In this document: piece by piece, positions 1-7,805 of the stretch | Position numbering within the stretch: position 1 is the stretch's first letter | Layout of the letters: every line of letters starts with the position of its first letter | NCBI GenBank assembly: GCA_046704245.1 | Contig: JBJKSD010000015.1 | Coordinates: forward strand, 1 to 22,953 | DNA from: UBA660 sp046704245 | Lineage (GTDB): Bacteria; Bacillota_I; Bacilli_A; RF39; UBA660 | Direction: 5' to 3' | Length of the DNA: 22,953 bases | Made by a program: the position numbers and the translations under genes | Notes under the pieces: generated by a model | Told to the model about the DNA's origin: nothing | Seen by the model: only the letters and a program-made list of their open reading frames with translations | Database searches by the model: none

Positions 1-114
1 TTTATGGATGTTGGACATTTGGAAATAAAATATTTTATTATTTTAACCATTATTATTGTTACCTCGGGGGTAGTAGCCATGATAAAATATAAGAAGAAAG
101 ATTTTAATATATAA
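1..114 (+). CDS. C-terminal end of a membrane protein (partial)
   Basis: The reading frame is open from the left edge and ends at TAA (112-114), leaving 37 residues. They contain one hydrophobic helix (about residues 11-29, ILTIIIVTSGVVAM region) followed by a basic tail, KYKKKDFNI. A last transmembrane helix followed by a short tail ending in K/R-K/R-D is common at the C terminus of ABC-2 type permease subunits, so that is one guess; a C-terminally anchored surface protein is another. There is no LPXTG motif in the visible part. It is the only gene on the plus strand and converges on nifJ with a shared terminator. The reading frame is convincing but the identity is not. Confidence 0.5.
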   Translation, partial: FMDVGHLEIKYFIILTIIIVTSGVVAMIKYKKKDFNI

Positions 115-138
115 AAAGATGCCATTAGGCATCTTTTT
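113..138. terminator. Bidirectional intrinsic terminator between convergent genes
   Basis: A perfect 11-bp stem (AAAAAGATGCC at 113-123 with its complement at 128-138) closes a 4-base loop, ATTA. The A-run on one side and T-run on the other give a U-tract in both directions. It serves the plus-strand gene ending at 114 and nifJ ending at 138. Both stop codons run into the stem, so there is almost no spacer. Confidence 0.9.
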
Positions 139-3100
139 TATTGTTCAGTTAATTTTTTATAATAATTATATCTTCTAATAGCTTCTTTTTTATTAGCTTC
201 TAATAATTCTTGGGCTTTATCTGGGTTGATTACTTTTAACATAGCGTATCTACTTTCATTATTTAAGAATTGTTCATATAGATCAAAGTTGGGTTCACCA
301 GAGTCAAGATAGAATCTTGCTTCTACTGGATTATATCTGAATATTGGGAAATAGCCACATTCAGTTGCTAGTTTTTCTTCTTTAACACTATTTTGCATAC
401 CACCTTCAATACCATGGGCTATACATGGAGTATAAGCAATAATAATAGATGGTCCATCATAACTTTCAGCTTCACTAAATACTTTAATTAATTGTTGCAT
501 ATTAGCTCCTAGGGATACAGTAGCAACATAAACATTAGGATAACTTAGAGCCATTCGAGCAAGATCTTTTTTAGCATATTTTTTACCCATAAAAGTAAAT
601 TTGGCTATACTACCTTTTTCACTTGCTTTAGATGCTTGACCTCCAGTATTAGAATATACTTGTGTATCTAGAACTAAAATATTAACGTTATCATTAGTAG
701 AAATAACATGATCTAAACCACCATAGCCGATATCATAAGCCCAACCATCGCCTCCAATAATCCATACTGATTTTGATGGTATATAATCTTTTAATTCTTT
801 TAAGAATGAAACTTTTTCATAATCTAAAGAGTCGGCTATTTCTTTAGTTATTTGATAATTATTAATATTGGTTAACCATTTATTAAATAAGGTTTTAGTT
901 TGTTCATCTACTTTATCAATATTAACTGTCATTAATTCGGCAATACGATTACGTAGGGTTTTATTAGCAATAATCATACCATAACCATATTCGGCATTAT
1001 CTTCGAATAAGGAACTAGCCCATGGAATAGTATATGGGGTACTAGGAGCACTAGCACCATATATAGAAGAACAACCAGTAGCATTAGCAATAACCATATG
1101 ATCGCCATATAATTGGGTTAATAGTTTTATATATGCTGGTTGACCACAACCACTACAAGCACCATTAAATTCAAAATATGGTTGTTTAAATTGGCTACCT
1201 TTAACAGTAAATTCATTCATTATTTGTTTAGGTTTAACATTAGCTACTAAATAATTAAAAGCTTCTTGAATTTGAAGGTTATTTTGTTCATCATATGGTT
1301 TCATTTGTAATGCTTTTATCCCTTTTGTGCCAGGGCAAGTGTTTACACATACAGTGCATCCAGTACAATCCATAATTGACGGTACGACGATGAATTTTAA
1401 TCCCTCACCATTCGGTCCGACAAAATCCTTGACATTATTTTTTATATAATCAGGAGCATTTTTTAACTCTTCTTCATCAAGCAAGAATGGTCTTATGACA
1501 GCATGAGGGCAGACGAATGAACATTGGTTACATTCGATACAATTTTCTTTAATAAATGATGGAACATATTCACTGATAGCTCTTTTTTCATTCTTGGTAG
1601 TGCCTCCAATATAGGTACCATCAATTTTATCTAAGAAAGATGAGGTTGGTAATTTATCGCCTTGTAATTGACTCATATTACCAAAGAAATCAACGTTTGG
1701 CGCTGGTTCATCAATTTGGAGATTCTGCCAATTACTATCAATTGGTATTTGTTTAAGATACTGTTCAGTTTCATTTATAGCAGCAGCATTAGCATTAATA
1801 ATAGTTTCACCTTTATCTAGGAAACGAGCATTTAATTCTTCAAGAATAGTCTTCTTAGCTTCATTATAATCGACAATATTGGATATTTTTATGATGGCCA
1901 TTTCGATAATTGTGCTTATTTTTTTACCTAATCCGACTTTACGCGCAAGCTCGTAGGCATTTACAGTGAAAAATTTGATATTTTTTTGAGCTAATTGTCG
2001 CTTTACATTGTTTGGTAGACGTTTTTTAAGTTCTTCTTCATCGAATAAAGTATTGAATAAAAAGATACCATTTTCTTTAATCCCTGCTAACATATCTAAC
2101 TTACCGATATATGATTCTTTAGTACAGACGATAAATTCTGGATTAGATACATAGTAAGTAGATTTAATTGGTTCATTAGATATGCGAAGATGACATCTAG
2201 TTACACCCCCACTTTTCTTTGAATCATATTGAAAATATCCTTGTACGTAACTATCTTTTTTAGCTCCTACTAATTTAATAATATCTTTAGAAGCACTGAC
2301 CATTCCATCAGAGCCATAACCGTAGATAAGCATTTCTAAGGTATTATTTTTTTCTATTTTAAAATCGGGAATAGAAATACTTAAGTTAGTGACATCATCT
2401 TCAATACCAACAGTAAATCCAGTGAAGTTATCTTTATTATTTAAGAAATCATATATACCTTTAATATGGCTTGGATTAATATCTTTACTAGCTAAACCAA
2501 AACGTCCTCCAATAATATGGGGTTTATTTAGTTCATTATTAAAGATACTAGTAACATCTAAATATAAAGGTTCACCAGTACTACCTGGTTCTTTAGTGCG
2601 ATCTAAGACAGCAATTTTATCGACTGTTTTAGGTAATGCTTTCATAAAGTATTCTTTACTAAATGGACGATATAGATGAACTTCTATTAATCCTACCCGT
2701 TCACCTTGTTTATTCATATAATCGATTGTTTCTTTAATAGCTTCATTGACACTACCCATAGCTATAATAATTCTAGTGGCATTACTATCGCCATGGTAAA
2801 CAAATGGAGCATAGTTTTCGCCTGTTAATTTATTAATCTCTTGCATATAAGCATTAACTATATCAGGTAATGCTAAGTAATATTTATTTCTAACTTCCAT
2901 ATTTTGAAAGTATATATCATCATTTTGAGCGGTACCTCTAGTTATTTTATTTTTAGGTTGGAGGCTTCTATTTCTAAATTCATTAATAGCATTCATATCG
3001 ACTAGTTGTTTTAATTGTTCATCATCTAGCATAGTTATTTTTTGTAGTTCATGACTAGTTCTAAAACCATCAAAGAAATGAAGAAAAGGAACTCTTCCTT

Positions 3101-3581
3101 TAATAGCTGATAGATGAGCAATGGCTGCTAAATCATGAGCTTGTTTAACACTAGAAGAAGCAAGTATGGCAAAGCCAGTCATACGAGTAGCATAAATATC
3201 TTGATGATCACCTAAAATGCTTAGGGCATGGGTAGAAATAGCTCTAGCAGCTACATGAATAACACCAGGTAATAATTCTCCGGCCATCTTATACATATTT
3301 GGTATCATCAATAGTAATCCTTGACTAGCAGTAAAAGTAGTGGTTAAACAACCAGCTTGTAATGAACCATGCATCATACCAGCAGCACCGGCTTCTGATT
3401 GCATTTCAACAACTTTTACTTCATCATTAAAAAGATTTTTCTTACCCTTACTACTCCATTCATCTGCTAATTCAGCCATTGCTGATGCTGGAGTAATAGG
3501 ATATATACCTGCTACTTCAGTAAAAAGATAAGCACTACTAATACATGCTTCATTACCATCGACTACTTTAATCTTTGTCAT
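138..3581 (-). CDS. nifJ: Pyruvate:ferredoxin (flavodoxin) oxidoreductase, single-chain
   Basis: This 1147-residue protein oxidises pyruvate and CoA to acetyl-CoA and CO2 and passes electrons to ferredoxin or flavodoxin in the cytoplasm; it is a key enzyme of anaerobic fermentation. The length is that of the homodimeric NifJ/PFOR family. Visible motifs in order are the N-terminal YPITPAS (residues 27-33), two ferredoxin-type 4Fe-4S cysteine sets (C681/C684/C687/C691 and C739/C742/C745/C749), the proximal-cluster cysteines C809, C812 and C837 with C1053 as the likely fourth, and the thiamine-diphosphate motif GDG at 944-946. All cluster ligands are present. An SD-like GAGGG lies about 8 bases before the ATG, and a strong promoter precedes it. 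It is a monocistronic housekeeping gene, separate from the glycan locus. Confidence 0.97.
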   Translation of the reverse strand: MTKIKVVDGNEACISSAYLFTEVAGIYPITPASAMAELADEWSSKGKKNLFNDEVKVVEMQSEAGAAGMMHGSLQAGCLTTTFTASQGLLLMIPNMYKMAGELLPGVIHVAARAISTHALSILGDHQDIYATRMTGFAILASSSVKQAHDLAAIAHLSAIKGRVPFLHFFDGFRTSHELQKITMLDDEQLKQLVDMNAINEFRNRSLQPKNKITRGTAQNDDIYFQNMEVRNKYYLALPDIVNAYMQEINKLTGENYAPFVYHGDSNATRIIIAMGSVNEAIKETIDYMNKQGERVGLIEVHLYRPFSKEYFMKALPKTVDKIAVLDRTKEPGSTGEPLYLDVTSIFNNELNKPHIIGGRFGLASKDINPSHIKGIYDFLNNKDNFTGFTVGIEDDVTNLSISIPDFKIEKNNTLEMLIYGYGSDGMVSASKDIIKLVGAKKDSYVQGYFQYDSKKSGGVTRCHLRISNEPIKSTYYVSNPEFIVCTKESYIGKLDMLAGIKENGIFLFNTLFDEEELKKRLPNNVKRQLAQKNIKFFTVNAYELARKVGLGKKISTIIEMAIIKISNIVDYNEAKKTILEELNARFLDKGETIINANAAAINETEQYLKQIPIDSNWQNLQIDEPAPNVDFFGNMSQLQGDKLPTSSFLDKIDGTYIGGTTKNEKRAISEYVPSFIKENCIECNQCSFVCPHAVIRPFLLDEEELKNAPDYIKNNVKDFVGPNGEGLKFIVVPSIMDCTGCTVCVNTCPGTKGIKALQMKPYDEQNNLQIQEAFNYLVANVKPKQIMNEFTVKGSQFKQPYFEFNGACSGCGQPAYIKLLTQLYGDHMVIANATGCSSIYGASAPSTPYTIPWASSLFEDNAEYGYGMIIANKTLRNRIAELMTVNIDKVDEQTKTLFNKWLTNINNYQITKEIADSLDYEKVSFLKELKDYIPSKSVWIIGGDGWAYDIGYGGLDHVISTNDNVNILVLDTQVYSNTGGQASKASEKGSIAKFTFMGKKYAKKDLARMALSYPNVYVATVSLGANMQQLIKVFSEAESYDGPSIIIAYTPCIAHGIEGGMQNSVKEEKLATECGYFPIFRYNPVEARFYLDSGEPNFDLYEQFLNNESRYAMLKVINPDKAQELLEANKKEAIRRYNYYKKLTEQ

Positions 3582-3612
3582 ATTATCTACCCTCTTCTAT
3601 ATTTATAATATC

Positions 3613-3641
3613 ATTATAGTATAGAATAGATTTTAAGACAA
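3613..3641 (-). promoter_or_regulatory. Sigma-A type promoter of nifJ
   Basis: On the minus strand TTGTCT (3636-3641) is followed after exactly 17 bases by a consensus TATAAT (3613-3618). Transcription should begin near 3606, giving a leader of only about 25 bases that carries the GAGGG ribosome binding site. No operator or riboswitch is seen in this short leader. Confidence 0.8.
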
Positions 3642-3675
3642 TATAAAAACCAATTACTTTATATAATCGACAAAA

Positions 3676-3700
3676 TAAAAAAGAATCGATTAAGATTCTT
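3676..3700 (-). terminator. Intrinsic terminator of yqeG
   Basis: On the minus strand AAGAATC (3700-3694) pairs with GATTCTT (3687-3681) around a 6-base loop and runs into a T-rich tract, TTTTTTATTTT. The stem is 7 bp. The yqeG stop codon (3692-3690) lies inside the loop, so the terminator overlaps the end of the gene. Confidence 0.75.
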
Positions 3701-4238
3701 CGGTTCTTCTGTATGTATATACTTTAGGATGATATCCATCTTGCATATTTTTAGCTACAAAATAAAACTGTTCTAATATACGACATGCTAAAGAAGGTAT
3801 ACTATCTTCTTTAGTTTCTGATAAAGGATTTACTCTAATAGTATGTAATCCTAAAAGATTACCACCTAAAATATCAGTAAAGGTTTGGTCTCCTACAATA
3901 GCTACTCTTTCATTAGGTATTCTTACCTCTTCTAAGGCCTTTCTTAAGCCAATATTAAGCGGTTTAAGGGCATTTATAATAACTTTGACACCTAGAGCCC
4001 TCTCAATAACCATTTTCTTCTCAGAAGATAGTGTATTAGATACAAAACATATAGCTATATCTTTTTCTTGTAAAGAAGTTATCCATTCTTTAATATCGGG
4101 TATAACCTTTCCGGTTTCCGGATCAAGAATAGTATTATCTAGATCAACTAATATAGCTTTCATACCTCTATTTAAAAAATAATAAGGGTTTAAATCAGTT
4201 ACCCTATCAATATATAAATTAGCACTTAATATTCTCAT
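3690..4238 (-). CDS. yqeG: YqeG-family HAD-IIIA phosphatase
   Basis: This is a 182-residue cytoplasmic HAD-superfamily hydrolase. Visible HAD motifs are DLDNT (nucleophile D32 and D34), SNT (67-69), K92, and GDQTFTD (G116, D117, D122). It has the short cap-less layout of the YqeG family, which is related to the phosphatidylglycerophosphate phosphatases (Gep4 type); the true substrate is not clear from sequence. A start five codons further upstream (4253) is possible in frame, but the GGAGG Shine-Dalgarno lies between the two ATGs, so the ATG at 4238 is the likely start. It has its own promoter and terminator, hence a single-gene unit between wecB and nifJ. In Bacillus the family usually sits by yqeH and aroE; neither is here. 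Confidence 0.9.
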   Translation of the reverse strand: MRILSANLYIDRVTDLNPYYFLNRGMKAILVDLDNTILDPETGKVIPDIKEWITSLQEKDIAICFVSNTLSSEKKMVIERALGVKVIINALKPLNIGLRKALEEVRIPNERVAIVGDQTFTDILGGNLLGLHTIRVNPLSETKEDSIPSLACRILEQFYFVAKNMQDGYHPKVYTYRRTEES

Positions 4239-4246
4239 GGTTGTTT

Positions 4247-4251
4247 CCTCC
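4247..4251 (-). promoter_or_regulatory. Ribosome binding site that sets the yqeG start
   Basis: GGAGG ends 8 bases before the ATG at 4238. The upstream in-frame ATG at 4253 overlaps this site and lies only about ten bases from the predicted transcription start, so it is unlikely to be used. Confidence 0.8.
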
Positions 4252-4269
4252 ATTTATTCGACTTTTTTT

Positions 4270-4298
4270 AGTATACAGTTAGAAATAATAGAAGTCAA
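4270..4298 (-). promoter_or_regulatory. Sigma-A type promoter of yqeG
   Basis: TTGACT (4293-4298) and TATACT (4270-4275) on the minus strand are separated by 17 bases. The -35 box starts directly after the T-tract of the wecB terminator. The expected start point is near 4263. Confidence 0.85.
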
Positions 4299-4329
4299 TA
4301 AAAAAGAACCATAAAATATATGGTTCTTT
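4299..4329 (-). terminator. Intrinsic terminator of wecB and the glycan operon
   Basis: On the minus strand an 11-bp stem (4319-4329 with 4303-4313, arms AAAGAACCATA and TATGGTTCTTT) closes a 5-base loop and is followed by further T residues. It lies about 36 bases after the wecB stop and is the only convincing terminator seen in the whole glycopolymer locus. Confidence 0.88.
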
Positions 4330-4364
4330 ACATATTATATGTATTATTAAATAAATATTATGGG

Positions 4365-5462
4365 TTATAACTTATCTATTATTATATCGGCTATATGTTT
4401 AGACGCAAAACCATCACCATATGGATTAGATGATTTAGCCATCTTATTATATTCATCCTTATTATCTAATAATTCTTTAATTAATTTATATATTGTCTCT
4501 TCATCAGTACCTGCTAATTTTAAAGTCCCAGCTTTGATACCTTCAGGTCTTTCAGTAGTATCTCTTAATACTAATACCGGTTTACCTAAGGAAGGAGCTT
4601 CTTCTTGAATGCCTCCACTATCTGTTAAGATTATATAACTTTTATTCATAAAATTATGAAAATCTAAAACATCTAATGGTTCAATTAATTTAATTTGATC
4701 ATTATTACTAAATTTCTCATTAGCTACTTCTCTTACTTTGGGATTTAAATGGACTGGATATACTACTTTAATATCTTTATATTCATTTATTATTCTTTTT
4801 ATAGCTCTAAACATACCCCGCATTGGCTCACCTAAATTTTCCCGTCTATGAGCTGTTAAAAGGATTAATTTAGAATCTCCTACCCAATCTAATATTGCAT
4901 GATGATAATCTTCTCTTACAGTTGTTTTTAAGGCATCAATAGCTGTATTGCCAGTAACAAAAATATTATCTTTATTTTTTCCTTCTTTTAATAAATTGTC
5001 TTTACTAACTTCAGTTGGTGCAAAATGAAGATCAGCTATTACTCCTGTTAATTGTCTATTCATTTCTTCAGGATATGGTGAATATTTATTATAAGTACGA
5101 AGACCTGCTTCAACATGCCCAACCATTATTTGATGATAAAAAGCTGCTAAAGCCCCTACAAAAGTAGTTGTAGTATCACCATGAACTAACACTATATTAG
5201 GTTTTACTTCTTCAATTACCTTTTCTAAACCCATTAAAGCTTTGGTAGTAATATTACTGAGTGTTTGACCGGACTTCATAATATTAAGATCATAATCCGG
5301 AACAATATTAAATACTGCTAATACTTGATCTAACATTTCACGATGTTGAGCTGTTACACAAACAATACATTCTATTTCTTTTCGGGCTTTTAATTCATTA
5401 ATAAGCGGTGCTAGTTTAATTGCTTCTGGTCTTGTCCCAAAGATAGTTAATACTTTAATCAT
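4365..5462 (-). CDS. wecB: UDP-N-acetylglucosamine 2-epimerase (non-hydrolysing)
   Basis: This 365-residue cytoplasmic enzyme interconverts UDP-GlcNAc and UDP-ManNAc. The full set of family motifs is present: GTRPEAIK (9-16), TAQHRE (38-42), HGDT with D96, HVEAGLRT with E118, PEEMNR with E132, TAHRREN with H205, and SGGIQEE (282-288). Its product can feed two enzymes coded upstream in the same locus: the TagA/WecG-type transferase and the UDP-ManNAc dehydrogenase. A TTG four codons upstream is in frame, but GGAGG sits between it and the ATG at 5462, so the ATG is chosen. It is the last gene of the glycan run and is followed by a strong terminator. The gene could equally be called mnaA. Confidence 0.95.
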   Translation of the reverse strand: MIKVLTIFGTRPEAIKLAPLINELKARKEIECIVCVTAQHREMLDQVLAVFNIVPDYDLNIMKSGQTLSNITTKALMGLEKVIEEVKPNIVLVHGDTTTTFVGALAAFYHQIMVGHVEAGLRTYNKYSPYPEEMNRQLTGVIADLHFAPTEVSKDNLLKEGKNKDNIFVTGNTAIDALKTTVREDYHHAILDWVGDSKLILLTAHRRENLGEPMRGMFRAIKRIINEYKDIKVVYPVHLNPKVREVANEKFSNNDQIKLIEPLDVLDFHNFMNKSYIILTDSGGIQEEAPSLGKPVLVLRDTTERPEGIKAGTLKLAGTDEETIYKLIKELLDNKDEYNKMAKSSNPYGDGFASKHIADIIIDKL

Positions 5463-5467
5463 ATATA

Positions 5468-5472
5468 CCTCC
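5468..5472 (-). promoter_or_regulatory. Ribosome binding site that sets the wecB start
   Basis: GGAGG lies 5 bases before the ATG at 5462 and overlaps the codons after an in-frame upstream TTG (5474). This makes the TTG an annotation trap and not the real start. Confidence 0.75.
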
Positions 5473-5493
5473 AATATGGGTATAACTTAACAT

Positions 5494-6540
5494 CTAAAAA
5501 AATATTTTAGCCAATTTCAATATACCTTGTTTCCATGGTACTCTATGTGATACGCCAGATGTGTTTTTAAATTCATCTAAATGTTCTAAATACCATTTAT
5601 AATTTCTCACTAAAGCATCTTTATTAGAATATTTAGGTTTATAACCCAGTACTTTTTCAGCTTTTTCAATTGAGACAAATGAGTCTTTAGAAGCAGTCTC
5701 ATAAACCCATTTATATAGTGGGGATAAATGTAATAATTCTAAAAATCTTAAAGTCCATATCATTGGAGCTGCTGGAAAGCCTTTAATTTTCTTGCCAAAA
5801 CCAGCACAATCAAGTACTGCTTGATAATCTTCTCTCATGGTAGTAAATTTTTTGGCCCCAATATTAAATGTATCATTAACTTTATTCTTATCTAATGTCA
5901 TTGTTAAATATATAGCATCACACAAATCTTCTACATCAAGTAATTGATATTTATTTCTACCGCTACCAATCATTGGGAATCCTTTTCCATCTTTAGCCCA
6001 ATCATAAAATAAAGCAAAAACACCCAAACGTTCTGGCCCAATAAATGATTTAGGTCTAATAATAGGTACACACATACCCTTTTCTCGATATGCTATACAT
6101 ACATTTTCGGCAGCTATTTTTGCAATGCCATATGGACCTACTCCATCTAATTTATCATCCTCAACCAATGGATGATGATCTGGAATACCATATACAGCAG
6201 TTGAAGATATTTGAATAAATCTTTTTACTTTATTTTTATATGCTGTATCTATTATATTTCTAGTTCCTACAATATCGGTAGAAAATATATCTTCTTTTTT
6301 ATATAAAGGGAGAGCAGCGGCAGTATGAACTACTATATCAATATCTTTCATTGCTTTAGCTACTAGTTTTTCATCTCTAATGTCGCCTTTTATAGCTTGT
6401 ATCTTATCCTTACAATCCTTGTAATTAAAATCTTCAAGATCTAAAGAAACAATATCATATCCCTTATCCAAAAGATACCTAATTAAATTAATTCCTAAGA
6501 ATCCTGAACCCCCAGTTACTAAAACTTTTTCTTTTTTCAT
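5494..6540 (-). CDS. NAD(P)-dependent extended SDR epimerase/dehydratase
   Basis: This 348-residue protein is an extended short-chain dehydrogenase of the nucleotide-sugar epimerase/dehydratase type. It has the Rossmann motif GGSGFLG (10-16), an acidic residue at the end of beta-2 (D34/D36 region, favouring NAD), the ISS serine (112-113), and the catalytic YxxxK (Y137, K141). The C-terminal half resembles 3-beta-HSD/epimerase-like proteins, and the exact substrate cannot be read from sequence. It sits between the lipid-linked pentose cassette and wecB, so it may act on a nucleotide sugar or on the lipid-linked sugar. It is clearly longer than DprE2, a classical SDR of about 250 residues. The start at 6540 is preferred to an in-frame ATG at 6552, because GGAGG lies between them. 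The stop is TAG. Confidence 0.85.
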   Translation of the reverse strand: MKKEKVLVTGGSGFLGINLIRYLLDKGYDIVSLDLEDFNYKDCKDKIQAIKGDIRDEKLVAKAMKDIDIVVHTAAALPLYKKEDIFSTDIVGTRNIIDTAYKNKVKRFIQISSTAVYGIPDHHPLVEDDKLDGVGPYGIAKIAAENVCIAYREKGMCVPIIRPKSFIGPERLGVFALFYDWAKDGKGFPMIGSGRNKYQLLDVEDLCDAIYLTMTLDKNKVNDTFNIGAKKFTTMREDYQAVLDCAGFGKKIKGFPAAPMIWTLRFLELLHLSPLYKWVYETASKDSFVSIEKAEKVLGYKPKYSNKDALVRNYKWYLEHLDEFKNTSGVSHRVPWKQGILKLAKIFF

Positions 6541-6545
6541 TTTTA

Positions 6546-6550
6546 CCTCC
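6546..6550 (-). promoter_or_regulatory. Ribosome binding site that sets the SDR gene start
   Basis: GGAGG ends 5 bases before the ATG at 6540. The upstream ATG (6552) overlaps the site and would have no Shine-Dalgarno of its own. Confidence 0.75.
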
Positions 6551-6590
6551 ATGTTTAAATATTTTATATTACTAGTTTATCATAAAATTA

Positions 6591-7805
6591 TTAAAAGGGC
6601 CAAAGACTTTGAATATGGTTAATAATTTTATTAATTTTTTCAAACTCCATATATAAAAAACGTGAATTCTGCATTAATAAAATATAATATATTATTGCCA
6701 TAATTAAAAACGCTTCTTTCCCTTTTAATGATTTATATGCACTATTTAAAATTTTAATATTTTCAAATATTAAATAGATAAATAAAAGAACTAGAGAATT
6801 AATTATAGCCACATACCATCTACCAAAGTCATGGCCGATAATAAATAATATGAGAGAGCCGAAACATGATAAAATTAAGTAATAAAATAATTTATTCTTT
6901 TTAATAATAAATTGATAAAGCAGGATATATTGAATATATAAATAGCTTAATAATAGAACCAACCCAATAGCAAAGTATCTTTTAGGTGCCTGTGACATCC
7001 TTTTGGCGGTCCAATTCATATGATCTGCAAATGTCTTATAATATTCAGAGTGTATAGCAGATAGATAACCATCAGTAATTGGTATATTAGTATTTCTTCT
7101 TAATACAGTAGCAAACTGGGTACTTGTTTTAAAACTTTCGGGTTTCCCATATACCAAAACTACTGATAATGATAGAACAAGACACAATAAATTAACCACT
7201 AGTAAGGTTATCCATTTCTTTTCCTTATTTTTAAAATAATGATAAATAATTAGCGTACAAATAAGTGGCGCATACATAAAAATAAAATTTTGATGAGTGA
7301 GCATTGCTAATATAGAAATAATTGGTATTAAAAATAAATACTTATTTTTATATAAGAAAATTAATGATATGATAGTAAGAATAAAGATGAATATATCAAA
7401 TCTACCAAATTCACTCATCGTTATCATTAACATAAAACTTGCGGGATTAAATACACATAAAAGAGCGACCATTAGACCCATCAACTTGTTTTTATAAATA
7501 TTAATAATTAAATTCATCATATAAGCAACAAACATTAAAAAGAAAATAAAGATAAAATTTAAAATAAAATAGACTTTTTTTATACTAACAACTGTAAATA
7601 TTATATTAAAAAGGTGGCCGATTAACCCGCGAGAAATAAATCCCCACTTATATGAAAGAGCATAAAAAGTAAAATTGTATAAATAAACTTCGTTTATTGC
7701 GGGTAAAAAGGTAAAATAATAAATTAGCAACATACCATAAATTCCCCAAAATTTTTTATTTTTTATAATAGAAGATAGTATCCAACTATAGATTATCTTT
7801 ATCAT
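6591..7805 (-). CDS. Polytopic membrane protein, possible GT-C type glycosyltransferase
   Basis: This 404-residue protein is almost wholly hydrophobic, with roughly ten to twelve membrane segments and short loops. I do not recognise a named family. Notable polar spots in otherwise apolar sequence are GFISRGLIG near the first loop, SEFGRFD, LTHQN and HDFGRW; charged residues at membrane borders of this sort are typical of GT-C glycosyltransferases that use polyprenyl-phosphate sugars, and the neighbouring UbiA and HAD-GtrA genes would supply such a donor. An EpsG/Wzy-like polymerase is the main alternative. The ATG at 7805 is preferred because GGGTGAT lies just upstream; a GTG at 7814 is also in frame. 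The gene overlaps the end of the HAD-GtrA gene by 20 bases, so the two are probably translationally coupled. Confidence 0.6.
   Translation of the reverse strand: MIKIIYSWILSSIIKNKKFWGIYGMLLIYYFTFLPAINEVYLYNFTFYALSYKWGFISRGLIGHLFNIIFTVVSIKKVYFILNFIFIFFLMFVAYMMNLIINIYKNKLMGLMVALLCVFNPASFMLMITMSEFGRFDIFIFILTIISLIFLYKNKYLFLIPIISILAMLTHQNFIFMYAPLICTLIIYHYFKNKEKKWITLLVVNLLCLVLSLSVVLVYGKPESFKTSTQFATVLRRNTNIPITDGYLSAIHSEYYKTFADHMNWTAKRMSQAPKRYFAIGLVLLLSYLYIQYILLYQFIIKKNKLFYYLILSCFGSLILFIIGHDFGRWYVAIINSLVLLFIYLIFENIKILNSAYKSLKGKEAFLIMAIIYYILLMQNSRFLYMEFEKINKIINHIQSLWPF

Noticed and set aside
1..114. LPXTG sortase anchor for the left-edge protein
   Set aside because: No LPXTG-like motif is present in the visible 37 residues, though the hydrophobic helix and basic tail look similar.
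2389..2679. Plus-strand reading frame inside nifJ
   Set aside because: It lies wholly antisense to a well-conserved PFOR coding region, has no recognisable ribosome binding site, and is a product of AT-rich codon structure; the same holds for the other plus-strand frames inside the glycan genes.
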